A program made the position numbers and the translations under genes. Shown here piece after piece: positions 49,608-58,886 of a stretch of 64,000 nucleotides of DNA (the stretch's first letter is position 1; each line of letters starts with the position of its first letter). This DNA is from JAXDJH01 sp034663635 (GTDB lineage Bacteria; Actinomycetota; CADDZG01; WHSQ01), in NCBI GenBank assembly GCA_034663635.1, contig JAXDJH010000029.1, forward strand, positions 1 through 64,000. Direction: 5' to 3'. The notes under the pieces were generated by a model. That model saw only the letters and a list, made by a program, of their open reading frames with translations, made no database searches and was not told where the DNA came from.

Positions 49608-51802
49608 TAGGCTTCTAGGGTAGCGGTCAGGGAGCGCTCGAAGCCGTCTTCGAACGCGCTCGTCGCCTCGGCCAGCGAGACCTGGAATGGGCCGAAGTCG
49701 AGCAAATCGCCTCCGACCGATCCGAGCTCTGCTACAGACACACCCTTTGCATCGGCAAGATCCAGGACTTCTTTCATGCGGCCTGGGGCACAGGTGACAA
49801 CGGCACGCGAGGGACTCTCCGAGAAAGCCACCCTGTGGGCTTCGTCGCCGGGCAGTTTCACGGTGAACCCGATCCCGCCCCTGATCGCGGATTCGGCGAG
49901 TGATACCGCCAGCCCGCCGCCGGACACGTCATGCGCCGAAGTCAGCAACCGGCTGCCGGCCGAAAAAAGGAAGTCGAGCAGTTTCTTCTCCGCGTCCATG
50001 TCGAGCTGGGGCGGAGCGCCGCCGACTTGGCCGTTGATGGTCTTCGCGAACTCGCTTCCGCCGAAGTCGCCGAGACGCGTGACGCCGAGCATGAAGATCG
50101 CATCTCCCGAGTTCGCGAAAGTAGAGCCGATCGACGACTCGGGCGAAGGCACGACACCCAGCATGCCGATCACCGGGGTCGGATAGATAGCGCGGCCCTT
50201 CGTCTCGTTGTAGAAGCTCACGTTTCCACCGGTCACCGGAGTGCCCAACGCGACGCACGCGTCGCTCATTCCCCGGATCACTTCGGCGAACTGCCACATA
50301 ACACCGGGCTTCTCCGGGTTCCCGAAATTCAGACAGTTCGTGATCGCGAGCGGCCGCGCGCCGACGCACGCGACGTTTCGAGCTGCTTCGGCGACCGCCA
50401 GCCGAGCTCCCTCGTACGGATCGAGGTAGCAGTACCGGCCGGGGCCGTCGACCGTTATCGCAACCGCGACATCGGTGCCGGGGAGCCGGATGACTGCAGC
50501 GTCCCCGCCGGGACCTTGCACGGTTCCGAGGAAGATCATGTGGTCGTACTGCTCCCAGATCCACCGCTTCGACGAGATGTTGGGCGAGCCGAGAAGCTTA
50601 AGCAGGGCTTGCCCGAGATCGACCGGCGCATCGTCGCCCACCGGCTGAGCGCGCAGTTCCTCGATCCATTTCGGCGGCGCCGACGGACGCCGATAGACCG
50701 GGCCCTCCTCCGCGAGGGCCGCGGAGGGCACGTCGGCGACCACTGATCCGCCGTCGAGGATCTCGAGCCGGCCGGACTTCGTAACCTCGCCGATGACCCT
50801 CGCCTCGAGACCCCAGCGCGTGCACACCTCGAGCACGGCCTCCACGTTTGTTGGGTCGACGACGCCGAGCATCCGCTCCTGTGATTCCGAGATCATCACC
50901 TCGAACGGCTCCATGCCGGGTTCGCGGCGATGAACGCTCGAGATATCCACTCGCATGCCGGTTCCGGCCTTGGAGGCCATCTCGGAGGTTGGACACGAGA
51001 TGCCTCCGGCGCCGAGATCCTGGAATCCCACGAGCAGGTCTCGTCGGACCAGCTCGAGGCACGCCTCGATCAGGAGCTTCTCCGTGAACGGGTCCCCCAC
51101 CTGAACGGATGGTCGTTTCTCGGCCGATGTCTCGTCGAACTCGGCGGAAGCGAGAACGCTTGCGCCACCGATGCCGTCACGTCCGGTCGACGAGCCGATG
51201 AGGATGACGGTGTTGCCCGGTCCTTCCGCCCGTCCGTGCATCAATTTCTCGACGAATCCGAGACATGCGACGTTTACGAGCGGGTTCTCGGCGTAGCAAT
51301 CCTCGAAAACGGCCTCTCCCCCGACTGTCGGAACACCTATCGAGTTTCCATACGACGAGATGCCGTGCACCACTCCGTCGACGAGGTAGGCGGTCTTGCT
51401 CGAATCGAGTTCGCCGAAGCGCAACGGATCCATCAGCGCGATCGGACGCGCCCCCATCGAGAGGATGTCGCGCACGATGCCGCCGACGCCCGTCGCCGCG
51501 CCGTTGAAGGGCTCGACGAACGAGGGATGGTTGTGCGACTCCATCTTCCACGCGACCGCGACCCCGGGAGCCACCTCGATGATTCCCGCTCCTTCGCCGG
51601 GTCCCACGAGGACCTGCGGTCCTTCGGTTGGAAGTTCTTTCAGGTGAACGCGGCTCGACTTGTAGGAGCAGTGCTCGCTCCACATGACCGAGAACATCGC
51701 GAGTTCCGTGTACGAAGGGTCTCTCCCGAGCCGGGCGACTATCGCTTCGAATTCATCGTCGGTGAGTCCTAGCTCGTGATACACGGCGCTATCCATCTTC
51801 AT
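49607..51802 (-). CDS. purL: Phosphoribosylformylglycinamidine synthase subunit PurL
   Basis: A 731-residue small-type PurL that works with PurQ and PurS to convert FGAR to FGAM with ATP. N-terminal TELAMFSVMWSEHCSYKSSR is the family signature with its conserved His; ESHNHPSFVEPF, GFQDLGAGGISCPTSEM and the repeated AIRS-like half (ITNCLNFGNPEKP, SAHDVSGGGLAVSLAES) are all present. ATG 51802 overlaps the purQ stop (ATGA). The length is normal for the three-subunit system. Confidence 0.96.
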   Translation of the reverse strand: MKMDSAVYHELGLTDDEFEAIVARLGRDPSYTELAMFSVMWSEHCSYKSSRVHLKELPTEGPQVLVGPGEGAGIIEVAPGVAVAWKMESHNHPSFVEPFNGAATGVGGIVRDILSMGARPIALMDPLRFGELDSSKTAYLVDGVVHGISSYGNSIGVPTVGGEAVFEDCYAENPLVNVACLGFVEKLMHGRAEGPGNTVILIGSSTGRDGIGGASVLASAEFDETSAEKRPSVQVGDPFTEKLLIEACLELVRRDLLVGFQDLGAGGISCPTSEMASKAGTGMRVDISSVHRREPGMEPFEVMISESQERMLGVVDPTNVEAVLEVCTRWGLEARVIGEVTKSGRLEILDGGSVVADVPSAALAEEGPVYRRPSAPPKWIEELRAQPVGDDAPVDLGQALLKLLGSPNISSKRWIWEQYDHMIFLGTVQGPGGDAAVIRLPGTDVAVAITVDGPGRYCYLDPYEGARLAVAEAARNVACVGARPLAITNCLNFGNPEKPGVMWQFAEVIRGMSDACVALGTPVTGGNVSFYNETKGRAIYPTPVIGMLGVVPSPESSIGSTFANSGDAIFMLGVTRLGDFGGSEFAKTINGQVGGAPPQLDMDAEKKLLDFLFSAGSRLLTSAHDVSGGGLAVSLAESAIRGGIGFTVKLPGDEAHRVAFSESPSRAVVTCAPGRMKEVLDLADAKGVSVAELGSVGGDLLDFGPFQVSLAEATSAFEDGFERSLTATLEA

Positions 51803-52485
51803 CCTGCTGCCGCGCGCACTCCGGACACGCTTTCGATCAATGACGTCAGTAACAAGCTGCCGTCCGATGAACCCAACAGCGCCTCGCAGGCGCGTTCGGG
51901 ATGAGGCATCAGTCCGAACACATTGCCGGCTTCGTTCATCAAGCCCGCGACGTCGTCCATGCTCCCGTTCGGGTTGTCCGTGTAACGAAGCACTACCTGA
52001 CCGTTCGCGCGGATCCGATCCAGAACCTCGGGCTCGGCGATCCAGTTGCCTTCGAAGTGGTTGATAGGAACCTTGAGGGTCTGGCCCCGCTCGGTCTGCG
52101 AAGTGAAGGCCGTATCAGCGTTGTCGACACGCACCTCGACCCACTTGCAAAGGAACTTGAGTCCCGCGTTCTTGCGCAGTGCTCCGGGCAACAAGCCAGC
52201 TTCGCAAAGGATCTGGAAGCCGTTGCAGATACCGAGAACCGGTCCACCCTGCCGCGCGTGCTCCGCCACCGCATCCATGATCGGCGAGAACCGCGCGATC
52301 GCGCCTGTGCGGAGGTAGTCGCCGTGCGCAAAGCCTCCGGGCAACACGACGATGTCGACGTTGGGCAATCTGGTTTCGCCATGCCACACGAGTTCGGGCT
52401 CGGCCCCCAACCCTGCGAACGAACGCTCGCAATCGAACTCGCAGTTCGATCCGGGAAAAACGACGATGCCGACGCGAGCGCCCAC
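51799..52485 (-). CDS. purQ: Phosphoribosylformylglycinamidine synthase subunit PurQ (glutaminase)
   Basis: A 228-residue class I glutamine amidotransferase feeding ammonia to PurL. GIVVFPGSNCEFDCERSF at the N-terminus, nucleophile Cys in GPVLGICNGFQIL and the His/Glu pair in LMPHPERA. The GTG start at 52485 overlaps the purS stop (TAGTG); the frame is open further upstream but without family residues. Part of the purS-purQ-purL unit. Confidence 0.95.
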   Translation of the reverse strand: MGARVGIVVFPGSNCEFDCERSFAGLGAEPELVWHGETRLPNVDIVVLPGGFAHGDYLRTGAIARFSPIMDAVAEHARQGGPVLGICNGFQILCEAGLLPGALRKNAGLKFLCKWVEVRVDNADTAFTSQTERGQTLKVPINHFEGNWIAEPEVLDRIRANGQVVLRYTDNPNGSMDDVAGLMNEAGNVFGLMPHPERACEALLGSSDGSLLLTSLIESVSGVRAAAG

Positions 52486-52748
52486 TAGAGCGTCACCTCG
52501 TAGGAATCGATCGTTATCTCGTAGGACTCGATAACCGGATTGGCAAGGAGACGCTCGCACATCTCCTCGATCTTCGTTTGGGCCTCAGATTGATCCGTGG
52601 CGTCGATCTCGAGCCTGATGCGCTTGCCGACGCGCACGCCGGACACGCCCGAGTAACCAAGTGCAGGAAGAGCGCGCTCGATAGTGGCTCCCTGTGGATC
52701 CGAGATGCCCTCTTTCAACATCACGTCGACGAACGCTACGTACGACAT
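52485..52748 (-). CDS. purS: Phosphoribosylformylglycinamidine synthase subunit PurS
   Basis: An 87-residue small subunit that bridges PurQ and PurL. Pattern typical for PurS: VDVMLKEGISDPQGATIERA, LPALGYSGVSGVRVGKRI and a C-terminal ANPVIESYEITI. ATG 52748 gives the normal N-terminus. Overlaps purQ (TAGTG) and the end of the upstream membrane-protein gene (13 bp). Confidence 0.93.
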   Translation of the reverse strand: MSYVAFVDVMLKEGISDPQGATIERALPALGYSGVSGVRVGKRIRLEIDATDQSEAQTKIEEMCERLLANPVIESYEITIDSYEVTL

Positions 52749-53377
52749 CCGGCCCCCTGTGGGACGAATGAAGTGGCAAGCACGAATGCGGATACGACGA
52801 AGGCCATACAGATGATCGATGCCAGGGCCCCAAGCCACGCCTTCCCGGCCGAGAGCTTCGTCTGAACCTGGAATCCGCGCATCAATAGATAGACAGCCCA
52901 GAGCGCCGCGCTCAGCCAAGCGGCGATGGAGAACGCGGCCCATGACGTCGCGAGCGGGTCGGCGAGCCGATCCGTCGTGAACGTGCCGCTTCCGACTATC
53001 AAGATGTCGAGAGGCAACAAGATGATCAGAACGACCACGAGTGGAGTTGCAGAAAGGCCCCAAACCACCCGAGACGAAGCCGGGCCCGCTTCATCCGACC
53101 GGAGAAGCCGAGCCGTACGCGGCCCGATGGCCCCCCACAAAGCCTGGCCCACCAGCATCAACACACCGCCGAGAGCTCCCGCCGCCGCGACGTAACCGGG
53201 GATCAACGACGAGTCGCAAACCTCGCGCAGACCCAAGAGGGCGCCGATCTTGAGCCACAGAAGAGATAGAGACGCGCCTCCGAGAAACGACATGACGAAA
53301 GGAGTTACTCCCTCTCCCCCGCGACGCCTGAGATCGGCGAGAGCGCCCTCGAAACCCGCGGTCGGAGAAAGCAGCAC
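52736..53377 (-). CDS. Polytopic membrane protein within the purine operon (YIP1-like)
   Basis: A protein of ~213 residues or more with five hydrophobic segments. The start LLSPTAGFEGALADLRRRGG followed by FVMSFLGGASLSLLWLKIGALLG resembles YIP1-type membrane proteins. The frame remains open up to the purC stop with basic, Ala/Arg-rich residues, and I see no good ATG, so the N-terminus is uncertain; GTG 53377 is a minimal choice. It sits between purC and purS and overlaps purS by 13 bp, so it is expressed with them. Whether it has any role in purine metabolism is unknown. Confidence 0.65.
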   Translation of the reverse strand: MLLSPTAGFEGALADLRRRGGEGVTPFVMSFLGGASLSLLWLKIGALLGLREVCDSSLIPGYVAAAGALGGVLMLVGQALWGAIGPRTARLLRSDEAGPASSRVVWGLSATPLVVVLIILLPLDILIVGSGTFTTDRLADPLATSWAAFSIAAWLSAALWAVYLLMRGFQVQTKLSAGKAWLGALASIICMAFVVSAFVLATSFVPQGAGCRT

Positions 53378-53475
53378 CGACCTGAGGCGAAGGCCGAGGC
53401 GCGCTGAAGCCTGCTGGCGCTGTCGTCCGCGCTGAGCAGCCGGAGCGGAGCGACGGGCCTTCGATGCGGCTCGGC

Positions 53476-54360
53476 TCAGCCCGCCACCTCCGAGAGCCAA
53501 TCTTCGAAGTTCTTGCGAGAGACCTTCTCGAATGCCTCGATGTAACGCGCCCGGGTCGCGTCCACGACGTCTGCCGGGAGCTCGGGAGGCGGAGGCGAGT
53601 GGTCCCAACCGGACTGGTCGAGCCAATCGCGCACGTACTGCTTATCGAACGATGGCTGCGAGCGACCGGCCTTATATTCGTCCTCGGGCCAGAAACGACT
53701 CGAGTCTGGAGTGAGCACCTCGTCGATCAAGATGACCTCGCCGTCGTGCACGCCGAACTCGAACTTCGTGTCGGCCATGATCACGCCGCGTTCGAGCGCG
53801 AGTGCACTCCCCTTCTCGTACAGCTCGAGTGCGTAGGTCCTCGCCGTGTCGTAACGATCCTTGCCTGCGATGTCCCTCGCTTCGTCTTCAGTGATGTTTA
53901 TGTCGTGTCCCTCGGTGGCCTTAGTCGCCGGCGTCAGGAGTGGCTCCGGGAGTCGCTCCGATTCCTCGAGACCCGCCGGCAGTTTGTGGCCGCAGATCTC
54001 TCCGGTCTTCTGGTAGTCCTTCCATCCCGAGCCGGTGATGTAGCCGCGCACGACGAACTCGATGGGAAGAGGCTCCGCACGCACACACAGCGTGGCGCGA
54101 CCGTCGAGGTCGGTGAGATCGGACTCAGGAAAGTCACTCGTCTTGGCCGAGATGAAGTGGTTGGGGCAAACGCCGTCGAGCTCGGCGAACCAATAAGCGG
54201 AGAGCCCGGTAAGGACGCGGCCTTTGTCCGGGATCGCTTGCGGCAACACGACGTCGAACGCGCTGATGCGATCGGAAGCCACCAAGAGGAGTTGGTCGTC
54301 GCCGACCGCGTAGATGTCGCGGACCTTACCGGAACCTATGGCGCGGATGGCGGTCGGCAT
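53476..54360 (-). CDS. purC: SAICAR synthetase
   Basis: A 294-residue ATP-dependent ligase joining CAIR and aspartate. SGKVRDIYAVGDDQLLLVAS and DRISAFDVVLPQAIPDKG are the N-terminal hallmarks; VRGYITGSGWKDYQ, EFGVHDGEVILIDEVLTPD and SSRFWPED follow. This is the longer (~295) form. ATG 54360 overlaps the purB stop (TGATG). Confidence 0.95.
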   Translation of the reverse strand: MPTAIRAIGSGKVRDIYAVGDDQLLLVASDRISAFDVVLPQAIPDKGRVLTGLSAYWFAELDGVCPNHFISAKTSDFPESDLTDLDGRATLCVRAEPLPIEFVVRGYITGSGWKDYQKTGEICGHKLPAGLEESERLPEPLLTPATKATEGHDINITEDEARDIAGKDRYDTARTYALELYEKGSALALERGVIMADTKFEFGVHDGEVILIDEVLTPDSSRFWPEDEYKAGRSQPSFDKQYVRDWLDQSGWDHSPPPPELPADVVDATRARYIEAFEKVSRKNFEDWLSEVAG

Positions 54361-55655
54361 CACAAGGCCTCCAGACGCTCGAAGACGGTGGCGGCTTTCT
54401 CAAGATAGCGCGCCGGGTCGAAACACTCTTCGATTTCATTCGGATCTAAGTGCACCGTCACCTCCGGGTCGGATTTCAACAATTCCAATAAGGGTCGGTC
54501 TTCATCCCATGCGGCCATCGCGTTGCGTTGCACGAGGGCGTATGCGTCCTCGCGTTGCAGCCCCTTCGCCAACAAAGCCGTGAGGACGCTTTGCGAATGA
54601 ACGAGTCCATGAGACGCGTCGAGGTTGCTCATCATCCTGTCGGCGTTCACGACAAGTCCGTCGACCACCCAGCGCATCTTGTCGAGCATGTAGTCGAGCA
54701 GGATGGCTGCGTCGCCCAGCGTTACTCGCTCTACCGATGAGTGCGAGATGTCTCGCTCGTGCCACAACGCAACGTTCTCGTAACCGGTGATCGCGTAAGA
54801 ACGGAGGAGGCGCGCCTGGCCGCAGATCCTCTCGCACACAACCGGGTTGCGCTTGTGCGGCATGGCCGACGAGCCCTTCTGCCCTTTGCCGAACGGCTCC
54901 TGTGCCTCGCGCACCTCGGTGCGTTGAAGGTGCCGGACCTCCTGGGCGAACCGCTCCAGTGACGCGCCGGTTATGGCGATGGCCGAGAGGAACTCGGCGT
55001 GGCGGTCGCGTGCAACTACTTGGGTAGCGGCATCCTCGATGCCGAGTCCAAGTCGCTCGCAGACGTATGCCTCCACCTCCGGACTCAGCTGCGAATAGGT
55101 CCCCACAGCGCCGGACATCTTTCCGACCGCGACGGAATCGCGAGCCCTGCGGAGGCGCTCTCGGTCTCGAGATAGCTCGAAGACCCAGCCGGCGAGCTTG
55201 AGACCGAAGGTCGTCGGCTCAGCGTGGACCCCGTGGGTTCGCCCGGCCATGATCGTGTCGCGGTGCTCGAATGCCCTGCGGCGGACGGACTCGGCGAGAA
55301 GACCCACGCCTTCGATCAGCAGGTCGCCGGCGTCTCGCAGGGCTACGCCATTCGCCGTGTCCACGACGTCGGATGAAGTGAGGCCGTAGTGGATGTGGCG
55401 CCCCGGCTCCCCCACGTTCTCGCGGACGTTCTCGACGAACGCCACGACGTCGTGGTGTCTGGTCGCCTCGATCTCTTCGATCCGGGCGACATCGAATGCC
55501 GCCTTCTGCTTTATCTCGGTCAGATCCTCGACCGGCACCTCGCCTAGGCGCACGCGCGCCTCTACGGCGAGCAACTCGATATCGAGCCAGCGAGAGAACT
55601 TGGCCCGTTCCGAGAAGATCGCCGCCATCTCCTCACGGCTGTAACGGGGGATCAC
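54360..55655 (-). CDS. purB: Adenylosuccinate lyase
   Basis: A 431-residue homotetrameric lyase acting twice in purine synthesis, on SAICAR and on adenylosuccinate. Signature GSSAMPHKRNPVVCE with the catalytic-loop Ser; His in GRTHGVHAEPTTFG and the N-terminal HIHYGLTSSDVVDTA. The GTG start at 55655 overlaps the TetR gene (GTGA). Followed directly by purC. Confidence 0.95.
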   Translation of the reverse strand: MIPRYSREEMAAIFSERAKFSRWLDIELLAVEARVRLGEVPVEDLTEIKQKAAFDVARIEEIEATRHHDVVAFVENVRENVGEPGRHIHYGLTSSDVVDTANGVALRDAGDLLIEGVGLLAESVRRRAFEHRDTIMAGRTHGVHAEPTTFGLKLAGWVFELSRDRERLRRARDSVAVGKMSGAVGTYSQLSPEVEAYVCERLGLGIEDAATQVVARDRHAEFLSAIAITGASLERFAQEVRHLQRTEVREAQEPFGKGQKGSSAMPHKRNPVVCERICGQARLLRSYAITGYENVALWHERDISHSSVERVTLGDAAILLDYMLDKMRWVVDGLVVNADRMMSNLDASHGLVHSQSVLTALLAKGLQREDAYALVQRNAMAAWDEDRPLLELLKSDPEVTVHLDPNEIEECFDPARYLEKAATVFERLEAL

Positions 55656-56260
55656 GCCGTCATCCTATCGACGGGTTTCGCCCCGGCCCCCGGGCCGATG
55701 AGCGCCTCCAGCGACTCGAGAACGAGCGATTCGAGCGTCGTCCACGGGATGTCGGCCTGCACGAGAGCTCGGCGCACGGCCGCTTGTGGGATGTCGATGA
55801 GGGTGAACCGAACCCGGTCGAGGCCGGCGCCCGGGAACCCAAGCCGATCGGCCGCTTTACGAAGGGCGACCGCGAGTTCCGATCCCGTCCGGGCAGCGCT
55901 GCCCGCCAGGTCTTCAGGCCAGGCAGTTACGAGATCCTCGCGACGGTGCAGCCATAGAAGAGTCGCTTCGGCGGGAGACGCCTTGGCCCAGGAAAGCGCA
56001 TGAAGAGCCGCTCGCCGCGCCCCTTGGGCCGCGTCGAGGGCATCGAAAGAGTGGATGAATCCATCCTGGAATCGGCGGGTCGTTCGCAGCCAGAGCGCCG
56101 CCACGATGTGATCCCGGCTCGCGAAGCGGTGATAGATCGACCCGCTCGGAACGGCCAGGGACCGAGCGATGGCGGCAGCCGAGACATCGCCCGCTGCCGC
56201 AAGCAGCTTGAGGGCCGAGTCGAGAACGTCGTCATCGGAGATCGCGGCGGGTCTGCCCAC
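55652..56260 (-). CDS. TetR-family transcriptional regulator
   Basis: A 202-residue TetR-type regulator. HTH at about residues 8-52: DDDVLDSALKLLAAAGDVSA, IARSLAVPSGSIYHRFASRD. The C-terminal helical domain would bind a ligand I cannot predict. It is the first gene of the purB-purC-purSQLF run and overlaps purB (GTGA), so it might control this operon, although purine operons are usually not TetR-controlled. The gap to the divergent methyltransferase holds palindromic sequences. Confidence 0.85.
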   Translation of the reverse strand: MGRPAAISDDDVLDSALKLLAAAGDVSAAAIARSLAVPSGSIYHRFASRDHIVAALWLRTTRRFQDGFIHSFDALDAAQGARRAALHALSWAKASPAEATLLWLHRREDLVTAWPEDLAGSAARTGSELAVALRKAADRLGFPGAGLDRVRFTLIDIPQAAVRRALVQADIPWTTLESLVLESLEALIGPGAGAKPVDRMTA

Positions 56261-56348
56261 GTTTCAGAAGCTACTCTCCGAAACCCTTCGAACCCCGGAT
56301 TTAGCCGGCGGCCTCGATCTAGAGAGCACCCTCTATATGCATTCTGGA

Positions 56349-56389
56349 GAGAGCTCTCGCATTCGTCGGGCCCGACACGCATCTAGGCT
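56349..56389 (+). promoter_or_regulatory. Palindrome and -10 element between TetR and methyltransferase genes
   Basis: GAGAGCTCTC (56349-56358) is a perfect 10-bp palindrome and a candidate TetR operator. TAGGCT (56384-56389) ends 6 nt before the ATG at 56396, giving a leaderless transcript like that of nadE. No clear -35. Confidence 0.4.
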
Positions 56390-56395
56390 CGAAGG

Positions 56396-57160
56396 ATGCA
56401 GAGATCCATCTCGTTCGATCGAGCGGCGTCGTTCTACGACAAGACTCGAGCTCTCTCGCCCCATGCTCAGGACGACGTCTTGAACCTCCTCGAAGAGGCA
56501 CTCAGAGGACGCCGCGCTCTCGATATCGGAGTGGGCACCGGGCGCTTCGCCGTTCCACTCGCTCGGGCAGGCGTTGATCTGACGGGTCTAGATCTGTCCG
56601 AAACGATGCTGAAACAACTCATAGTCAACGCGGGCGGCGAAAGCCTGGTCAGGCTCGTTAGAGGAGACGCCACGGCCCTCCCGTTCCCCGACGACACCTT
56701 CGACGCGTCTTTGACCGTTTGGGTCTTCCATCTGATCCCGAACTGGCGGGCCGCGGTCGACGAGCTCGTTCGGGTCGTCGTGCCCGACGGTCGGCTCGTG
56801 GTCGAGATCGGCGGATGGGATTCCTCCTTCGAGATCGCGCCGATGTTCTGCAAATTCGCCGGCATCGAGCCCCGCCACCGCGGCCTCAACGACATCGCCG
56901 AACTCGACGCCCATCTCGCGACGCACGGCTTCGCGCGCAGCGATCTGGGCGAGATCGTCGACAGAGCTACTGCATCTCTCGAAGAGGCGATCCGTCGTTT
57001 GGAGCGCGGGACGTATTCATACACGTGGGGAGTGGACGAGGCCAAGCGTCTCGAAGCGGGGGCAAAGTTGCGCAAGTGGGCTGAAGCCGAGCACGGCTCA
57101 CTCGATGAGCCGCGCACCTTCGAAGGAAGTCTTCGGCCACGACTGTATGAGCGCGGCTAA
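56396..57160 (+). CDS. Class I SAM-dependent methyltransferase
   Basis: A 254-residue soluble methyltransferase. Motif I LDIGVGTGRFAVPLA near 42-56, acidic residue in LTGLDLSETML, then VRGDATALPFPDDTFDASLT and VWVFHLIPNW. The N-terminus FDRAASFYDKTRALS is common in UbiE/COQ5-like small-molecule methyltransferases. It is divergent from the TetR gene and interrupts the minus-strand purine cluster; its last bases overlap the purE stop. A target for the TetR regulator is conceivable. Substrate unknown. Confidence 0.85.
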   Translation: MQRSISFDRAASFYDKTRALSPHAQDDVLNLLEEALRGRRALDIGVGTGRFAVPLARAGVDLTGLDLSETMLKQLIVNAGGESLVRLVRGDATALPFPDDTFDASLTVWVFHLIPNWRAAVDELVRVVVPDGRLVVEIGGWDSSFEIAPMFCKFAGIEPRHRGLNDIAELDAHLATHGFARSDLGEIVDRATASLEEAIRRLERGTYSYTWGVDEAKRLEAGAKLRKWAEAEHGSLDEPRTFEGSLRPRLYERG

Positions 57161-57621
57161 AGCTTCAGGCCCTCGGCCAATTCCTTTTTGTAATCGCGCA
57201 GTTTCTGGCGAAGAGACTCGTCGCCCGTCGCGATGATCTGCACCGCGAGCACGCCAGCGTTCTTCGCGCCGCCGATCGCCACCGTGGCAACGGGAACACC
57301 GGGGGGCATCTGAACGCACGAGTACAACGCATCGGCTCCGGCAAGACCCTCCTGATAAAGAGGCACACCGACGACCGGCAGGGGAGTGTGGGCCGCGACG
57401 ACGCCGGGAAGATGAGCGGCAAGACCCGCACCGGCGATGATCACCTTCAATCCGCGCTCGACCGCAGACGATGCGTACTCGCTCACCCGCGCCGGCTTGC
57501 GGTGCGCCGACATGACTTCGATCTCGAACTCAACCCCGAAGCGATCGAGCACTCCTCCGGCCTTCTCCATCACCGGCATGTCCGAATCGCTTCCCATGAT
57601 GATCCCAACCAACGCGCTCAA
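57157..57621 (-). CDS. purE: N5-carboxyaminoimidazole ribonucleotide mutase
   Basis: A 154-residue class I PurE that moves the carboxylate of N5-CAIR to C4. IIMGSDSDMPVMEKAG at the N-terminus, EVMSAHRKPARV with the His and GAGLAAHLPGVVAAHTPLPV. The start is TTG within the purD stop (TTGA). The partner purK is not next to it. Confidence 0.94.
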   Translation of the reverse strand: MSALVGIIMGSDSDMPVMEKAGGVLDRFGVEFEIEVMSAHRKPARVSEYASSAVERGLKVIIAGAGLAAHLPGVVAAHTPLPVVGVPLYQEGLAGADALYSCVQMPPGVPVATVAIGGAKNAGVLAVQIIATGDESLRQKLRDYKKELAEGLKL

Positions 57622-58886
57622 GTAACCGCCCTCTCTGCGATATCGCTACGCATGTGCATCCCTTCGAACGTGATCTTTGAGGCAGCATCGTACGCGCGCT
57701 CGCGCGCTTGGGCGAACCCCTCGCCCATCGCGCTCACCGCCAGAACGCGGCCCCCAGCAGTAACGATCGCCCCGTCGCGTTCGGCCGTCCCGGCGTGGAA
57801 GACCGAGACATCGTCCATCCCCTCCGCCGCATCGAGCCCGGAGATCTCGAAACCGGTTTCGTGTGAGCCCGGGTATCCGCCGGACGCCAGCACCACCGAA
57901 ACGCAGGCGCGCGGATCCCACTCCAACTTCAAGCCGGAGATCTCGCCATCCGCCGCCGCCGCGAAGAGCTCGCCGAGATCGGAGCGCAGGCGGGGGAGTA
58001 GCGCCTGAGTCTCGGGATCCCCGAAACGCGCGTTGAACTCGATGACGCGCGGCCCCCGGGAAGTCAACGCAAGACCCGCGTAGATCGCGCCGATGAACGG
58101 AGCGCCGCTATCCATGGTCGCTCGCACCATCGGACCGATGACTTCATCCGAGATCCGGGCGGCGAGCTCCGGAGGGCATGCCGGCACCGGGCTGTAGGAG
58201 CCCATCCCTCCGGTATTCGGTCCCGCGTCCCCGTCGCCCACCCGTTTGTAGTCCTGCGCAGGGTCGCACGTCAGGACGTTGTGGCCATCGGTGATCGCTA
58301 TGAGAGAAGCCTCTTGGCCGTCGAGAAACTCTTCGATCACAACGCGCTTGCCGGCCTCGCCGAACGCGCCGCGGACTAGGCGCTCGTCGAGCGCGGCGAT
58401 CGCCTCGCTCCGGTCTTCCGTAACGACAACCCCTTTGCCCGCGGCGAGCCCATCGGCCTTGATGACGTAGGGGGGGCCGAGCTCGTCGAGGTAGGCCGAA
58501 GCGGCGGCGACGTCCTCGAACGCCTGCCACGCGGCGGTGGGGACCCCCGCTTCGTCCATAAGAGATTTCGCATGCTGCTTGGAACCCTCGATGCGAGCGG
58601 CCGCCGCGTTCGGCCCGAACGCGCGTCGTCCGTCCTCGCGCAACGCGTCGCCCACACCGGCAACGAGCGGAGCTTCAGGTCCGATGACGATCAGATCCGC
58701 GTCGAGCTTGGTGGCGAGGTCAACGACGGCGCCGGGCGAGAGGATGTCGCACTCGACGAGCTCGGCTACGCGAGCTATCCCGGGATTTCCGGGGGCCGCG
58801 AAGAGATCGTCGATGACTTTCGAGCGCGCCAACCCGTCGGCGAGCGCAGACTCGCGACCTCCGGATCCAAGAAGGAGAACTCTCAA
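57618..58886 (-). CDS. purD: Phosphoribosylamine-glycine ligase
   Basis: A 422-residue ATP-grasp ligase making GAR from phosphoribosylamine and glycine. N-terminal VLLLGSGGRESALADGL, FGPNAAAARIEGSK, the ATP-grasp part with VIKADGLAAGKGVVV, and the hallmark FNARFGDPETQALLPRL. The frame is open far upstream as an antisense-like extension over purA; TTG 58886, which overlaps the purA stop (TTGA), gives the right N-terminus. purE follows with another TTGA overlap. Confidence 0.94.
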   Translation of the reverse strand: MRVLLLGSGGRESALADGLARSKVIDDLFAAPGNPGIARVAELVECDILSPGAVVDLATKLDADLIVIGPEAPLVAGVGDALREDGRRAFGPNAAAARIEGSKQHAKSLMDEAGVPTAAWQAFEDVAAASAYLDELGPPYVIKADGLAAGKGVVVTEDRSEAIAALDERLVRGAFGEAGKRVVIEEFLDGQEASLIAITDGHNVLTCDPAQDYKRVGDGDAGPNTGGMGSYSPVPACPPELAARISDEVIGPMVRATMDSGAPFIGAIYAGLALTSRGPRVIEFNARFGDPETQALLPRLRSDLGELFAAAADGEISGLKLEWDPRACVSVVLASGGYPGSHETGFEISGLDAAEGMDDVSVFHAGTAERDGAIVTAGGRVLAVSAMGEGFAQARERAYDAASKITFEGMHMRSDIAERAVT

